DNA of 64,000 bases from Flaccisagitta enflata (lineage: Eukaryota > Chaetognatha > Sagittoidea > Aphragmophora), in assembly GCA_965153355.1 (NCBI GenBank), contig OZ231128.1, forward strand, positions 51,832,001 to 51,896,000, written 5' to 3'. Position numbers and translations under genes: made by a program. The notes under the pieces were generated by a model. It made no database searches, was not told where the DNA came from, and was given only the letters and a program-made list of their open reading frames with translations. Shown in pieces: positions 12,401 to 38,242 of this stretch; the first letter of the stretch is position 1; each line of letters begins with the position of its first letter.

Positions 12401-12795
12401 AATCTGACTTACCATGTTACCAGCCTCCGTGACCCATATTTCAATCTTCCTGACCTGAGACCTAGGTCTTAGTCGCTAAAACTAAATAGGCAACAAACAG
12501 ATTCCTTGCTTTCTAAAGGACTGCGACTTCTTTGGAGCCGCTGCCTTGCTTTCCTCTGCTTTCCTCTGCTTATAATCCCCCAACTTGACTTACAAACCTC
12601 ATTGGCACAGCACGGGTACCACTTACCACATACTGCTTTTGGGCTGCTAGTTCGCCTGTAGCACTCAACTTAGTCCTACCATTCTCCTTTCCTCGACACA
12701 ATCGCCTTCTTCCAAACTTCCAAGCTGATTTCATCCACTCTAACTCCATACTTGCTCCTCACTCTTTTCAATCCTATACAGAGTGCATGCAACTA

Positions 12796-13007
12796 TTTTA
12801 GTTGCGGACACGCTAATGTATAAGAGGCTTTGTCCGTCTGTCTGTTAGTCCGTTGTAGTCATCGAGTTAAAAAGTAGGGAAACGAGTGTTTTAGATACTT
12901 TTTGTGTATGTTTGAGTTTTGGGGGTGGGTTGGGATGTGGATGGAAGTTGGATGCCCCTGCCCACCCATCCGCAACGATTTTGTGACCCCGCGTCACTTG
13001 TTCCTGG
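12796..13007 (+). repeat. Short interspersed element, C type
   Basis: Head TTTTAGTTGCGGACACGCTA and TATAAGAGGCTTTGTCCGTC, a GTGGATGGAAGTTGGATGCC insert, and a tail ending CCCCGCGTCACTTGTTCC. Confidence 0.75.
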
Positions 13008-13009
13008 TA

Positions 13010-14480
13010 TGGCGGTCAGTCCGTCTGTCCATTAGCTCTCTCGTCAGTCCTGCTACACTAGCACCAGATTTGTACTCAAATATTGGAAAAATTTGAGCAC
13101 AATGTTAAGCACGCTCCAGGCTGAGATTTCTTTGTTATAATCTTGCAAAAAATCAGGAGCTAGTTTGATGGTAAAAATTTGTATTCAAAGATGGTTTGAG
13201 TTTGTTCTCAATCTCAACTTCAGTATAAAGAAATGGCCCTATTAGCTATGACCAAGCTCAATCTTCAGTAGCATAACAAGGGTTCATGCAAAGTATCTCT
13301 ATCAGAGGGATATGACTCAAAATCAAGTACACAGATAAACCACAACAAAAATTTGGACCTGGAACCTCTAAAAATCACCGTCGCCACCTCTCTCATATTC
13401 CAGAGAAAATGTACATTGTACAGAAAAAATCTAAAAAAGGTTAAAAAAAATAAAATGTTAAAAAACGTTAAAAAATGTTGAAAAATGTTAAACAACGCTA
13501 AAAACCATTAAAAAACCATCAAAATTTTAAAAATGTTACGGACCGACGGACCGATGGACCGAAAGACCGACAGAGCAAGGTGTAGAGTCGCGTGCACGCG
13601 ACTAAAAATGTCAACAAGACTTCACTAAAAATCTTCATTTTCTTGCCATTTTCCGTGAGAAATGCTTGTCAAAAGGCGACTTCACGCGTAAAATCTGAAA
13701 CAAACATACATATCAAATGTCTCAAGTGAAACTTTTTAGAAACTTCTCAAATTTACAGATGAACAGTGTCTTCTATTCTAAGGTCACACGAAACACCATA
13801 ACATGATTAATAGCCTGTACCGAAATGACAATAAACAATAAAATCAGAATTCTACGAGTAGTTCTTGTTGTGTGGCTGTCTTGGGCTTCTAATGACATCA
13901 AATTTGGTCTTAAAAATTTGCATCTTGCTGGCCGCGCCTTACCTTGAACTTTCCTCAAGCCTATAGGAAACCAAAAAATTTAAGTTACTTTAATCTCATT
14001 TTTTACTGCATATTTGAAATCCGCATGAAAAACTGATAATTGAAAGTGCTTTTCCTTTTTCAAAATTCCTTCGGGATCATAGTCAAAATTAATCTTGAAG
14101 ATATGAAAAAAAGGTAAGTTCGGCGATTTTACATCTAAATTAAAGAGAAAGGTAAGTTTTGCAAACTTTGATGCTTATTTTGAACACCTTCTAGTTAGAA
14201 TATTGAAAAAGGGAAACACTTTCAATTAATAATTTGTTCTGCAGATTTCTAATCTGAAGTCAAAACAGAGATTAAAGCACTTTGAAATTTTTTGTTTCCC
14301 ATTGAGGAAAGTTGAACTATGGGTAAGGCGCGGAAAGCTTAATGGAGGATTTGAGTGGCAAAATTGATCTCAACAGGAGCCCAAGACAGCCCCACAGCAT
14401 GAACTGCATGTAGAATGCCACTTTTATTGCTTTTAGTCATTTAGGTACAAGCTAATGATTAATCTACACGCTGGTTCAGT
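13010..14480. other. Non-coding, degenerate repeat
   Basis: Contains AAAATGTTAAAAAACG units at 13440-13530 and a pair of loosely related segments (13740-13990 and 14290-14420) that look like inverted copies sharing TTGTTTCC/GGAAAC and GGTAAGGCGCGG type words. No gene recognised. Confidence 0.5.
13536..13608 (-). repeat. Short interspersed element, A type head fragment
   Basis: GACGGACCGATGGACCG run, then GGTGTAGAGTCGCGTGCACG and CGACTAAAAA. Confidence 0.7.
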
Positions 14481-14490
14481 GGATATATCC

Positions 14491-14746
14491 AGGCCTTTTT
14501 TTAGTGAATTTCTTGACAGAGCCAACCGGGCTCTCTCCTCACAATTTTACAGAGCCCGACTGAAAAACAGCGAGCCCAACAGAAAACAGCCATTTTTGTC
14601 AATTTCCTAATCATGTAAGCCTACATCGTGGCACTGGCATATGGCAATGGTTTTTGTACCACTGCGAACGAGGCCAGATATACAGTTTCCCTAATTTCGT
14701 GCGGGTGGACAGGGGCAGTAGCAAGGCTGATCAAGTATTTGGGCAG

Positions 14747-14816
<70 letters not shown>

Positions 14817-15140
14817 CAACGAATGTATCAATCGATTCAGTGGAGAAGCGTAGTGCTTGACTAAAGAGATGCTTAGCTCATTTATCTATTAGCTTACATT
14901 TCAAAAAAGAGACGTTGAGGAACTGCATTTGCTTTCTGACATATTACTTTTGAATAACTCTAAACTCGAAAACAGATAGTATGCGCCCTTGAAATTTTAA
15001 GGAAACGATCAAATCCACTTGGGTCTAACATGTGTCACCAAATCACAGAGAGCCCGCCGGGCTCAGGGCCAGCAAAAAGTGAGAGCCCGACACCAGAATA
15101 GAGAGCCACGGGCTCGCGGGCTCGCTCTAAAAAAAGGCCT
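14491..15140. mobile_element. TIR element with 9-bp target duplication (Mutator-like?)
   Basis: Ends AGGCCTTTTTTTAG and CTAAAAAAAGGCCT are inverted. The flanks GGATATATC at 14481-14489 and 15141-15149 are identical. Inside both ends are GAGCCCG/CGGGCTC-rich inverted segments, with an AC tract at 14750-14813 and a TGCGGGTGGACAGGGGCAGT fragment between. A 9-bp duplication fits MULE-type transposition; no transposase is present. A related end is at 35395-35473. Confidence 0.8.
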
Positions 15141-15915
15141 GGATATATCTACTACTTAAGATCGCTTTCGTCATATGCGTCATAAACTTCTTTTTTATAA
15201 GAGACAACTTTTTTGAACTCAGCCAGGGTGTTCTTAAATTTTGGGCCATTTTCAGCCTGAAATTCTCTTAAAGTGTTCTTAATTTTTTCGATGTTTATTA
15301 AAATATGAATCGTATATAAAACACCTAATTAAGAATATTTGTATCTTAAACTTGGTAATTATCATGGTTTTTTTTTAAATAATGCCTGATTTCATAGGCA
15401 AACTAAATAAGGAAGTTCTTTTATAGATAAAAAAACCTATATTTCTGATTTTTAGATCAGAAATTAAAAAAAAGATATTTTGAAAATGACCAAAACTGAA
15501 TCTCAGCCTGGGCATTTTCTTATTTTGTTCTTAAAATTTTGGCAAATCTCAGGCTCATGTCTCTTATAAACTGGTCTCTGATGAAAAAGAAACAACCAAA
15601 AAGGTCTAAGCAGTCAAAGGAAAAACTAATCTTACACCGAAAATTCGATTGACTGCCCAGTCAGCTCCCAATCCTCAGTGGCCAACACTGAATTCGGCTT
15701 AGTTACCAGCTTAACCTCTCCAGGTTACCAGATAGTTTCCAGATTTTTTTCGCAAGTTACCAAATTAGTGACTAGATCTTAATATCCATGTTAGGTTACT
15801 GCAATCATGTTGGATGATCAATTTAATGTACATATGAGCTTTTCATATCAAGGAACTAGACACAAAAATGTGTTATATTAACGTTATATCATAAAATCTT
15901 TGATAGGACACTAAG

Positions 15916-16103
15916 TTTTTAGTCGCTTGCGTGCACGCGACTCTACACCCCGCTCCGTCGGTGGGTCGGTCGGTCGGTCCCCATTTTACTTTTTATTTCT
16001 TTAAGTCATTTTAAGTAAGTAAACCAAGTCATTCTTAGCCATTCTAAGTCATTCTAAGTCAATCTGTAAGTCTCGCACGCGACTTATAGGTGTTGGCCTT
16101 GTT
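15916..16103 (+). repeat. Short interspersed element, A type with AAGTCATT units
   Basis: Head TTTTTAGTCGCTTGCGTGCA, GGTCGGTCGGTCGGTCC run, tandem AAGTCATTCT units, tail CGCACGCGACTTATAGG and GGCCTTGTT. Confidence 0.7.
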
Positions 16104-16280
16104 CACTTTTTTGGCAGTTATGCTCCATTAGCGGGTATGCTCTAACAATGAACCCCGTATTTGATATTCATTACCACCAAGACCCGGCTTTTTGTTTTAA
16201 TGTGTTATTAAGAAAGTGATGAGTTAAGGTTTGGGGTAGAGATAAAGCTGGGATAAGGTTAGGACTAGCGCTGGGTTTGT

Positions 16281-16552
16281 TTTTAGTTGCGTGCTACGCG
16301 ACTCAAGCCACTTTTTGGTTGGTCGGTTGGTCCGTCAGTCCATCTGTCTGTTGGTCAGTCCATCCATTACAAAGTTGTTTTAAAGGCTTTTCATCACATT
16401 TTTTGTGTCTCTGAATAGCAAAGAAGAAACTTTGAAGAGTAAAAAGCCATTTCAAATGTTATTTTGAAAAAGAAAAAAAAAATTGTTTTTCTGTCTGCCT
16501 GACCTTTTTTAAAGTGCCGACGCACGCAACTTAGGTCTAATGACCTTGTTGA
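16281..16552 (+). repeat. Short interspersed element, A type variant
   Basis: TTTTTAGTTGCGTGCTACGC then GGTTGGTCGGTTGGTCCGTC; tail GACGCACGCAACTTAGGTCT and GACCTTGTTG. The same variant is seen reversed at 45897-46157. Confidence 0.65.
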
Positions 16553-16935
16553 AGTTTCATTAGAGTTCTTCTTTTTCAGCATTTAAAAAATTGCAATTTT
16601 ATGTAATAACAAGCCCTACAAAGTGCAAAAGTCGCAAATGGTAAGGCAGGAGCTATAACACAACTAATATAGACACTCAATACTCATAATTCAAACTGAC
16701 TTAAAAACCCCATAAAAAGGACAAAAGAAAACCAGTAATTTAAAGATGTTAGATGGACTGATGGATAAATCAATAAGTGGATTGACAGACGCACAAAGGA
16801 ACCAGCACAGCAATGTGTAAAACTTCTTATCCACAACTAAAAACCGCCTATGGTTTCAACTTCAATTTAAAATTCTTTTAGGTGAGACAGGAAGCAGCAA
16901 TCTGTTAGAGCAAGAGTAAGAGAGGGACACAGAGA

Positions 16936-17012
16936 GTAGCAGGAGAGAGAGAGAAAGAGAGAGAGAGAGAGAAAGAGAGAAAGAGAGAGAGAGAGAGAAA
17001 GAAAGAGAGAGT
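16936..17012. repeat. (AG)n microsatellite with AAAG interruptions
   Basis: AG-rich tract inside the composite element. Confidence 0.9.
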
Positions 17013-17516
17013 ATGTCTTAGCGACATATGCATGGTGAATGATAAGACGCTCAATATGAATGATTTATATAAAAATTTTAGATTATTTCTTCAAATCATC
17101 TAAAAAATTACCAAAATTACCAAATTTTTCTTCCAGGTTACCAAAGTTACCAGATTTTTGCCCCAAGTTACCAAAGTTACCAGATCAAATTCCAACAAGT
17201 TACCAGACAGGTTACTAAGTTACCAGATGCGTTCCCACGTTACTAGGGGACCCTCTCAGGTTACCAGATCTGGTAACTTAGTTACCAACTTGGCCACTGA
17301 GTCCCAATCTAGCGTCCCCTAATACCATCTGACACCATCGTATCGTTGAGGAGTGATGAAGAAGCTTTTATGTTTTCTTTCTTCCTTTCAAAAGTGACAG
17401 ATGGCGAAAAAGCGTTGAACGAAAAAACGAAAAACAAAAGCCCTCGATGACATTCACAGCAGTCATTGACTGAAAGACTGATGGACAAACATGAGACAGA
17501 ACATGTGGGAGAAAAG

Positions 17517-18040
17517 AACTTTGGACAAACATTTACAAGAGGACCACACTTTTTTTAGCCTCTGTAACCCTACCCTTACCACCCATACCCCTACCTCCCC
17601 TAACCTTACCCCTACCCCTAAACCTACCCCTAAACCCAACCCTACCTCTAAACCCAACCCTACCCCTAAACCCAACCCCACCCCTAACTCCCCACCTTCC
17701 CCTAACCCCCCACCCCTAACCCCCCACCCCTGAACTTCCCCCTAACCATAAACTACCCCAAACCAACCGCTAACCCTGAAACTAACTCCTACCCCCACTT
17801 CCCCAACCAACCCCTAACCCAAAAACTGTAACCCTACCCCTACCCCTCCCCACCTCTACCCCTCTAACTTTAAACCTACCCCTAAAGCCAACCCTACCCC
17901 TAAACCCAAACCCAACCCTAACCCTAAATGCACACCTTCCCCTACCCCAAAATCCCCCCAACCCCAAAAAAAACCCCAACCAACCCTTATCCCTAGTTTT
18001 CTAAGTGTGGTCCTCTTGTAAATGTAGACCAAACTTTGGT
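17517..18040. mobile_element. TIR element filled with telomere-like CCCTAA-type repeats
   Basis: Ends are inverted copies of ACATTTACAAGAGGACCAC plus TTTGG outside it. About 430 bp between them (17560-17990) are degenerate CCCTAACCCTACCCCTAAAC units. Confidence 0.75.
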
Positions 18041-18360
18041 CTCAAAAATGTGTTGCTTAATAAGATAGAATGTGTGTGACGCGTTATGAGAAGAGCGTTA
18101 CAAAGAGCAGGAAGAAAGTGGCGATGAAGACGAGATTTTCTGTTTAGGGGCAATTCCTGGTGCTAACTAACGACGATTTTAATTTCACAAAATTAAAAAC
18201 AGAAACATAAAGGGAAAATCAAATCACACTTACCTGTCAAATCAACAATCAACTAGTACTAACAGTTGAAATTGGTGGAGTTTGACAACCCCTTCCCACC
18301 AGCGCCCCCCGAAACACCATTTTGATTGCGCTTCGTAAATTGTATCGCCAACAAAAAGAG

Positions 18361-32551
<14,191 letters not shown>

Positions 32552-33059
32552 TACTCCGATATTTGTCAGTCTGCCTACAAAAAGTAGCCCAAAACGTATT
32601 GATCTGCTTATTTTGTATTTTGTATTTCATTCCAAAGCCAAGAGACTGAAACCTGTCTATGATTTTTCGAAGAGACGAAATGATCTGCAGTTTATTATCG
32701 AATGTGATGACAAAATGAAAACATCATGTACTAAATACCAGTAAAACAAATTAGCTGTACTTTCGGTTCTTCTTCTCATTGGGGAAAAGCTCCCACACTC
32801 GTTTCCTAGATAACATCCTTATTCACTAGCTGATAGGTTCATCAGATCTTTTTTTCATATTTTGTTATTACCTAAACGGAAAAGAGAAAATTTAGGACCG
32901 CTGTCCTAATAGTGAAGAACAATATGCTGAATTGGAATTCTAATCGTGAGCTCGATCGGGCAAGTATTTCTAATTTTAAAGCGCCGGGACTAGAAATACA
33001 GAAAGGAAATTGTTCAAAATTATCTTTTACTTCTGATGCTGATGCCATGATTTTGATCT

Positions 33060-33188
<129 letters not shown>

Positions 33189-33565
33189 TTAATTTTCATT
33201 AGCTATCAAGATTATCATCTGAGTGGAGATTACGAGTTTTGATGTGCTAGCCACAACGGTCATGAACACTCAGATAAGAACTATGACGTACATGCTGACG
33301 TACATGATTAAAAAAATCGAAAACAGTGAATCGAAAACGCTTATGTCTTGTCATGTCACCTATCAGGATTTGCTCCGGTACAATGTGCCAAAATCACAAA
33401 AACGAAATCATCAATACAAATTACTATACAGTATCAAAATAAATAAGCGCATACAAAATGAAAAACAGAAGCAATAAATCAATGCGTTCCAACGACTCTA
33501 CTTACTTCATTACTCAATACGTGCGGTAAATGTACTGCAAATGACAACAAAATGATATGGAATAA

Positions 33566-33567
<2 letters not shown>

Positions 33568-33644
<77 letters not shown>

Positions 33645-33720
33645 ATCAGAAGTGCTTGCGTGAGTGGGTGAGAGAGTGTGAGTGTGTTTGTGTGTGTGTT
33701 TGTGTGTGTGTGCGTTCGTA
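33568..33720. repeat. (TG)n with diverged end
   Basis: 75 bp pure TG, then GTGAGTG/GTTTGTGTG variants to about 33715. It lies downstream of the EF-hand stop. Confidence 0.95.
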
Positions 33721-33783
33721 TTTGTCCGAGTGTTCATGAGTGTGTGACCGTTTGGCTATCAGAGCGTGCCAGACATTGCTATG

Positions 33784-34076
33784 TTACTTGGATCCCATCA
33801 TCAATATAAATTCCTCATAATCCACGACTCCATCTCCGTTGAGGTCGGCTTCGGCGATCATCTCTTCAATGTCCTCTTTGTTCATGGCTTCGCCCATTTC
33901 CGACATCGCCATCCTCAACTCGTCGGCGGTGATGACGCCATTACCGTCAGCGTCGAATTGACGGAACGCTTCGCGCATCACCGTTTCCGAAACCCCGATC
34001 GACTCTTCCAGGTTGTGACGTGACATCATGCCGAGAAATTCGGAAAATTCGAGGGTCCCGTTGCGGTTCACGTCAA
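33784..34076 (-). CDS. Calmodulin-like EF-hand protein, last exon (about 97 aa)
   Basis: Ca2+-binding sensor family. The exon starts after a textbook acceptor (pyrimidine tract then CAG at 34077-34079) with two bases of a split codon, and ends at TAA (33784-33786). Three EF loops are visible in order: DVNRNGTLEFSE (equivalent to calmodulin loop 2), DADGNGVITADE (loop 3) and DLNGDGVVDYEE (loop 4), the last two with ideal Ca2+ ligands and a terminal Glu. The connecting sequence MSEMGEAMNKEDIEEMIAEA mirrors calmodulin's ELRxxM...EMIxEAD. The end FILMMGSK matches calmodulin's length at its C terminus. The first exon(s), with EF-1, should lie at higher coordinates on this strand; a damaged candidate is at 38243-38330. 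It may be a calmodulin-like paralogue rather than calmodulin itself. Confidence 0.9.
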
Positions 34077-34360
34077 CTGAGGAGGGGGGGGGAAGAGGGT
34101 GAAGGCGGGGTTGGAGGTGAATGGGGATGGAAACGGATGAAGGGAAGAAGAGGGGGAAGGAGGAGGAGGAAACAGGCTGCTCAAGTGCTCAAGCGTCATT
34201 GTGGTCAGCGGTTCCCGATGCCCCATTAATGTCATTTAGAATTGTTGAGTTAAAGTAATGGGGCAGCCACCCTGGAGGGGCCGATTACCTATGATTCCAC
34301 ACAGGGCAATATTGTGTTAGGGTTGGAATGTTTATTTGGCGCTTATGAGTGGGATCAGCA

Positions 34361-34470
34361 GGCCTTTTTAGATGCGTCCACGCATCTCTATAAGAGGCTT
34401 TGTCCGTCCGTCCGTTGGTTGGTTGGTCCGTCACGCTCGAGTTGAAAACGATCGCAAACGTTCGCAAAGT
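34361..34470 (+). repeat. Short interspersed element, B type head
   Basis: TTTTTAGATGCGTCCACGCA then TCTATAAGAGGCTTTGTCCG. The related GTTGTACCCCC segment near 34580 may be unrelated. Confidence 0.6.
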
Positions 34471-34509
34471 CGATTTCATCAGGTTCTGACATTGGGCTGA
34501 TGCAATGTT

Positions 34510-34540
<31 letters not shown>

Positions 34541-34737
34541 AAAGTTGTCATTAACAAGCTAAGCCGCATGTGGACGCATCGTTGTACCCCCGGGGTACTT
34601 GTTTTAGAGCGAGCCCGCGAGCCCGTGGCTCTCTGTTTTGCTGTCGGGTTCACACTTTTTGCTGGCTCTGAGCCCGGCGGGCTCTCTCTGATTTGGTGAG
34701 ACATGACTCAATTTGATTTTATCATTTTCATAAAATC

Positions 34738-34897
34738 AACAAGGCCGGATACACAGCCATCAGTTGCGGACGGGTGGGCAGGGGCCGATATGCGCGTTTT
34801 CCCACTTTTTGACTCGATGGTTACGGACGGACGGACGGACGGACGGACGGACGGACGGACAAAGCCTCTTATAGAGTTGCGTGTCCGCAACTAAAAA
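34738..34897 (-). repeat. Short interspersed element, B type, full length
   Basis: AACAAGGCCGGATACACAGC end, GTTGCGGACGGGTGGGCAGG, eight GGAC units, then TATAGAGTTGCGTGTCCGCA and ACTAAAAA. Confidence 0.85.
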
Positions 34898-35394
34898 GAA
34901 CCGAATTAACAGTCAAGAATTACTCAAAAGTAAAAAGTCAGATAGCAAATGCATTTCCTCTACTGTCTCTATCATGAAATGTGAACAATTAAGAGATAAA
35001 TGAGGTAAGCATGTTTTTAGTCGTGTACTACGCTTCTCCACTGAGTTGTACAGCCCAATGATAACTCTTTGCTATATTGGTGTTTTTGAGACATTTAAGC
35101 ATCACTGCCTCTTTCCAAATAATTGTTTAGCCTTGCCACTGCCCCTGTCCAATAGCATGGAACTGGTGTTGGTGTAACCATGTATCCAGTTTTATTGTTT
35201 TTTTTTTCAAATGCAATTAAAATGCATCTGATGATGATGGTAAAAAAAGTTCCCATGCAATGATTTTGTCTTTAGTACCCTTGTATTTCTGTTTACAGAG
35301 ATAGAAAAATGCCATTGTTAGATGCCAGCGCTATGATAAAGGCTCACATATTTATAAAGTTGAAAAAAAAAAAGGTATTTATATGTCGGGCTCG

Positions 35395-35473
35395 CTGTTT
35401 TTCTGTCGGTCTCTGTGAAATTGTGTGGAGAGAGCCCGACTGGCTCTGTCAAAACAATTACTAAAAAAAGGCC
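35395..35473. repeat. End of a 14.5-kb-type TIR element
   Basis: CGGGCTCGCTGTTTTTCTGT, GAGAGCCCGACTGGCTCTGT and terminal CTAAAAAAAGGCCT match the 14491-15140 element. Confidence 0.7.
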
Positions 35474-35519
35474 TGGTGATTAGGGATATGAAATACATTG
35501 ATTTCGGCCTGGGAGAAGA

Positions 35520-36470
35520 GGGTGGGGTGAGGTCTGATTTTGGGTCTGAGAGGCCTGATTTGGGGTTTTAGAGGCCTAATTTGGGGTTAAAGAAGCCCAA
35601 TTTGGGGTCAAAGAGGGCTGATTTGAGGTTTGAGAGGTCTGATTCGGGGGTCTGAGGGGTCTGATTTGGGGTCTAACACCCCTGACAAAATTAGGCGAAC
35701 TGGGGTTGAATTTCATGTATTTGAGCCTGACAAAGTGATTTAAATGGTATTTTGGGATATGTACAAATGGACTAAGGTAAATTCCGTCCAAGTTCAGCCA
35801 AAATTACCAAAACAAATAGGTTGAAATCCTATTTTATAGCCATTCTCTGATAAAAGACAGTTCCACTTTGTCCATTATTACTAAGTTTCTTATTGCTGCC
35901 CCTGCCCATTTCTTTGACCTCCTCTCTTTGTTTTATCTACAGAATGAGTTTTTAGCCATCAAAGGCCAAAAAACTTTGGTATAGGCCACGAAAAACAGCT
36001 GTAGGGTTGTGCCATCTTTTTGTAAAAATATTTCTGGGAAAATCCGTCACAATCTGATTTGCCATTTCTGACTTATCACCTTCTCACCCTTCTACCAGTG
36101 AATAATCCCCGTATGTTGCTCTACTATGTTAAAATATGACATTTTAGCTATGTCTATGTCAAATCTTGCAGAGCTTGGGCCAATATTTTACCCTCTAGGG
36201 CGTATGTTCCCAGTTCGCCTAATTATGTCAAAGGTGTTAAGAGGTCCGATTTGGGGCTAGGGAGGCCTGATTTGGAATCTGAGAGGCCTGATTTTGGGTC
36301 GGAGAGGCTTGATTTTGGGTCGGAGAGGCCTGATTTAGTAGGGTTGGAGAGGCCTGAATTCAGGTCTGAGAGGTCTAATCTAGGGGTCTGAGAGGTCTGA
36401 TTTGGGGCCTGAGAGGTCTGATATGGGGTTTGAGAGGTTTGATTTTGGGTCCGAGTGGTCTCATGTGAGG
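35520..36470. repeat. ~26-bp GAGGTCTGATTTGGGGTC minisatellite, split by an insertion
   Basis: Units at 35520-35673 and 36238-36470, interrupted by a TIR element. Confidence 0.8.
35676..36237. mobile_element. TA-flanked TIR element inside the minisatellite
   Basis: Ends ACACCCCTGACAAAATTAGG and the complement of CCTAATTATGTCAAAGGTGT, flanked by TA (35674-35675, 36238-36239); homology continues through CGAACTGG. 562 bp, no transposase frame. Confidence 0.8.
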
Positions 36471-36584
36471 CCTCGGGATGGGGGGGGGGGGGAGGCACAG
36501 AAACACCGGACCAAAAAAATTGCCTTATTTGGAATCATAGGTCATCAGCTCCTCCGGGGCCGCTGCCCAATAACGAAGTGAGGC

Positions 36585-36735
36585 AGAGACATTCAGAAAG
36601 GGTAGAAGGGGTGCCTGGAGGAACGATCAAGAACGGGAGCTCGGCCAGGTAATCAAAGAGCTCGATGTTTGCCGCGGGTTTGCAACGGCCAATGCGGGCG
36701 GTGAAGAAGTCAAAAAGATATTGCGCTTATTCATT
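36585..36735 (-). other. Possible coding exon, strand uncertain
   Basis: A GC-rich island in AT-rich repeats. The minus strand reads YLFDFFTARIGRCKPAANIE then LFDYLAELPFLIVPP with coding-like third positions. The piece IGRCKPAANIELFDYLAEL loosely resembles the LG..P...EL..MI.EV linker before calmodulin EF-2, and it lies between the other EF-hand pieces on the same strand. No phase-compatible GT donor was found. The plus strand is open over the same stretch (NDQERELGQVIKELDVCRGF), so the strand is not settled. Confidence 0.25.
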
Positions 36736-36751
36736 CATCTCTTATGTGTGT

Positions 36752-36867
36752 AGGAGAATCTGGAGCCCAATTATGATCATATGACCTTTTTCCTCGAACA
36801 GGTGTTCCGATATATCAGGTATCTTGTATATGGTTCTCCAAATCAAATCGATGCTTGCCGACTAATT
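36752..36867 (+). other. Possible exon ENLEPNYDHMTFFLEQVFRY...
   Basis: Bounded by TATGTGTGTAG| and GCCCAAG|GTAGTG, with an internal alternative donor ATCAG|GTATCT at 36820. Open and protein-like, no family recognised. A TG tract follows 25 nt after the donor, as in several real introns of this window. No partner exon was found. Confidence 0.25.
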
Positions 36868-36890
36868 AGTGCCCAAGGTAGTGCCTAAGG

Positions 36891-37003
<113 letters not shown>

Positions 37004-37271
37004 CGAGAGAGAGAGAGACTGACAGACAGACGGAGAGACATCGAGAGAGAGAGATCCAGAGTGACAGAGACAGACACAGACACAGACTATCTGGTTGTCA
37101 GTAAGAAGAAGAAAGTCTGGTCCATATCGCCTATACGATTAAATTGGTGTTTTTTGGAGTCTGAACTATTACATGCTTAGGAGTTAATGATGAGATTAAC
37201 AAGGCCGCCATTTTAATGACTAAAAACGTGCTTTGTTTCTATATGACGCCGACATTTAATCGCCGCTCATT

Positions 37272-37273
<2 letters not shown>

Positions 37274-37369
<96 letters not shown>

Positions 37370-37425
37370 GGACAGACAGACAGACAGACAGAGACAGAGA
37401 GTTAAACAGACAGACAAACAGAGAC
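37274..37425. repeat. (AG)n then (ACAG)n
   Basis: Pure AG to 37368, then GGACAGACAGACAGACAG. Confidence 0.95.
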
Positions 37426-37754
37426 GGGAGAGACAGACAAGAGGCCTAGGAAGAGATGCAGAAAGATAATAACACAGGTGTTAAGTAATTAGCCGCACGT
37501 GATGCCCCTAATTTCGAGTATGTTTGGACGAGGTGGTAAGAGGGGCACCCAATGCTTAAGATGGCATCCGAAGCTAAGATAACATTTGAAGGGTCGAAAT
37601 GGAACAGTTTTGCTTGATAAAACTAATTGACTCTATTACTAACTGAAAATTACTGTGGAATTTTATACCCATGCTAAAATAACCATACGAAATTGAAAAA
37701 TGAGTTTGTACAGAAAAAAAAGCCAAAAACAATTGATTAGTTTTCTTTCCAAAT

Positions 37755-37927
37755 TCAGGCAGGCATGCGACTCTACTAACCAGCTATGTTGGTCGGTAAC
37801 ATTTGCTTTTTCGGTATTTAGAGATGGCTTTTGCATTACTGCTCCTTCACGAATCCTTGGTTTGTCTTATTATCACTGCCCCTGGCTACCCGCGCGCAAC
37901 TTCGATAGCTGTGTATCCGGCCTTGTT
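37755..37927 (+). repeat. Short interspersed element, A type
   Basis: GCATGCGACTCTACTAACC, GTTGGTCGG, tail CTACCCGCGCGCAACTTCG and GTGTATCCGGCCTTGTT. Confidence 0.7.
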
Positions 37928-38158
37928 CTCAAGAAACGGTAAGAAGGTGCCAAGATTTCATAACCGTTATAGGCGGATATTCGTAACTCTTAGATCCGTC
38001 ATGGCGGAGTTCAGCTGTAATCGTAGAAATCAACATTGGCAATTTAATTTTTGGTCATTGAAATTACCCAATACCCATCAAACGGACTCATCAACCAAAG
38101 AAATATTCATTAATCTTTTCTTTTTTTTCTTGCAGTTCATTCTTTATGATTGTTCTGG

Positions 38159-38159
<1 letters not shown>

Positions 38160-38219
<60 letters not shown>

Positions 38220-38242
38220 CCAACACCAACACCAACACCAAC
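38160..38242. repeat. (AAC)n-(CCAACA)n microsatellite
   Basis: On the minus strand it reads GTTGGT then GTT repeats directly after the EF-hand-like fragment. Confidence 0.95.

Larger units (their letters stand above)
15665..17315. mobile_element. Composite element with inverted ends and TTACCA repeats
   Basis: Left end CAATCCTCAGTGGCCAACAC then CTTAGTTACCAG; right end carries the reverse complement of GATTGGGACTCAGTGGCCAA. Imperfect AGTTACCA units sit inside both ends. Two short interspersed elements and an AG tract lie within. Confidence 0.6.
34260..36568. mobile_element. Possible large TIR element, nested insertions
   Basis: GGGGCAGCCACCCTGGAGGG..ATTACCTATGATTCCA at 34260 matches the complement of the 36525-36568 end (GGGCAGCGGCCCCGGAGGAG..GATGACCTATGATTCCA). 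Between them lie several other elements and GAGGTCTGATTTGGGGTC repeats. The two ends may belong to one element or to two separate ones. Confidence 0.45.
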
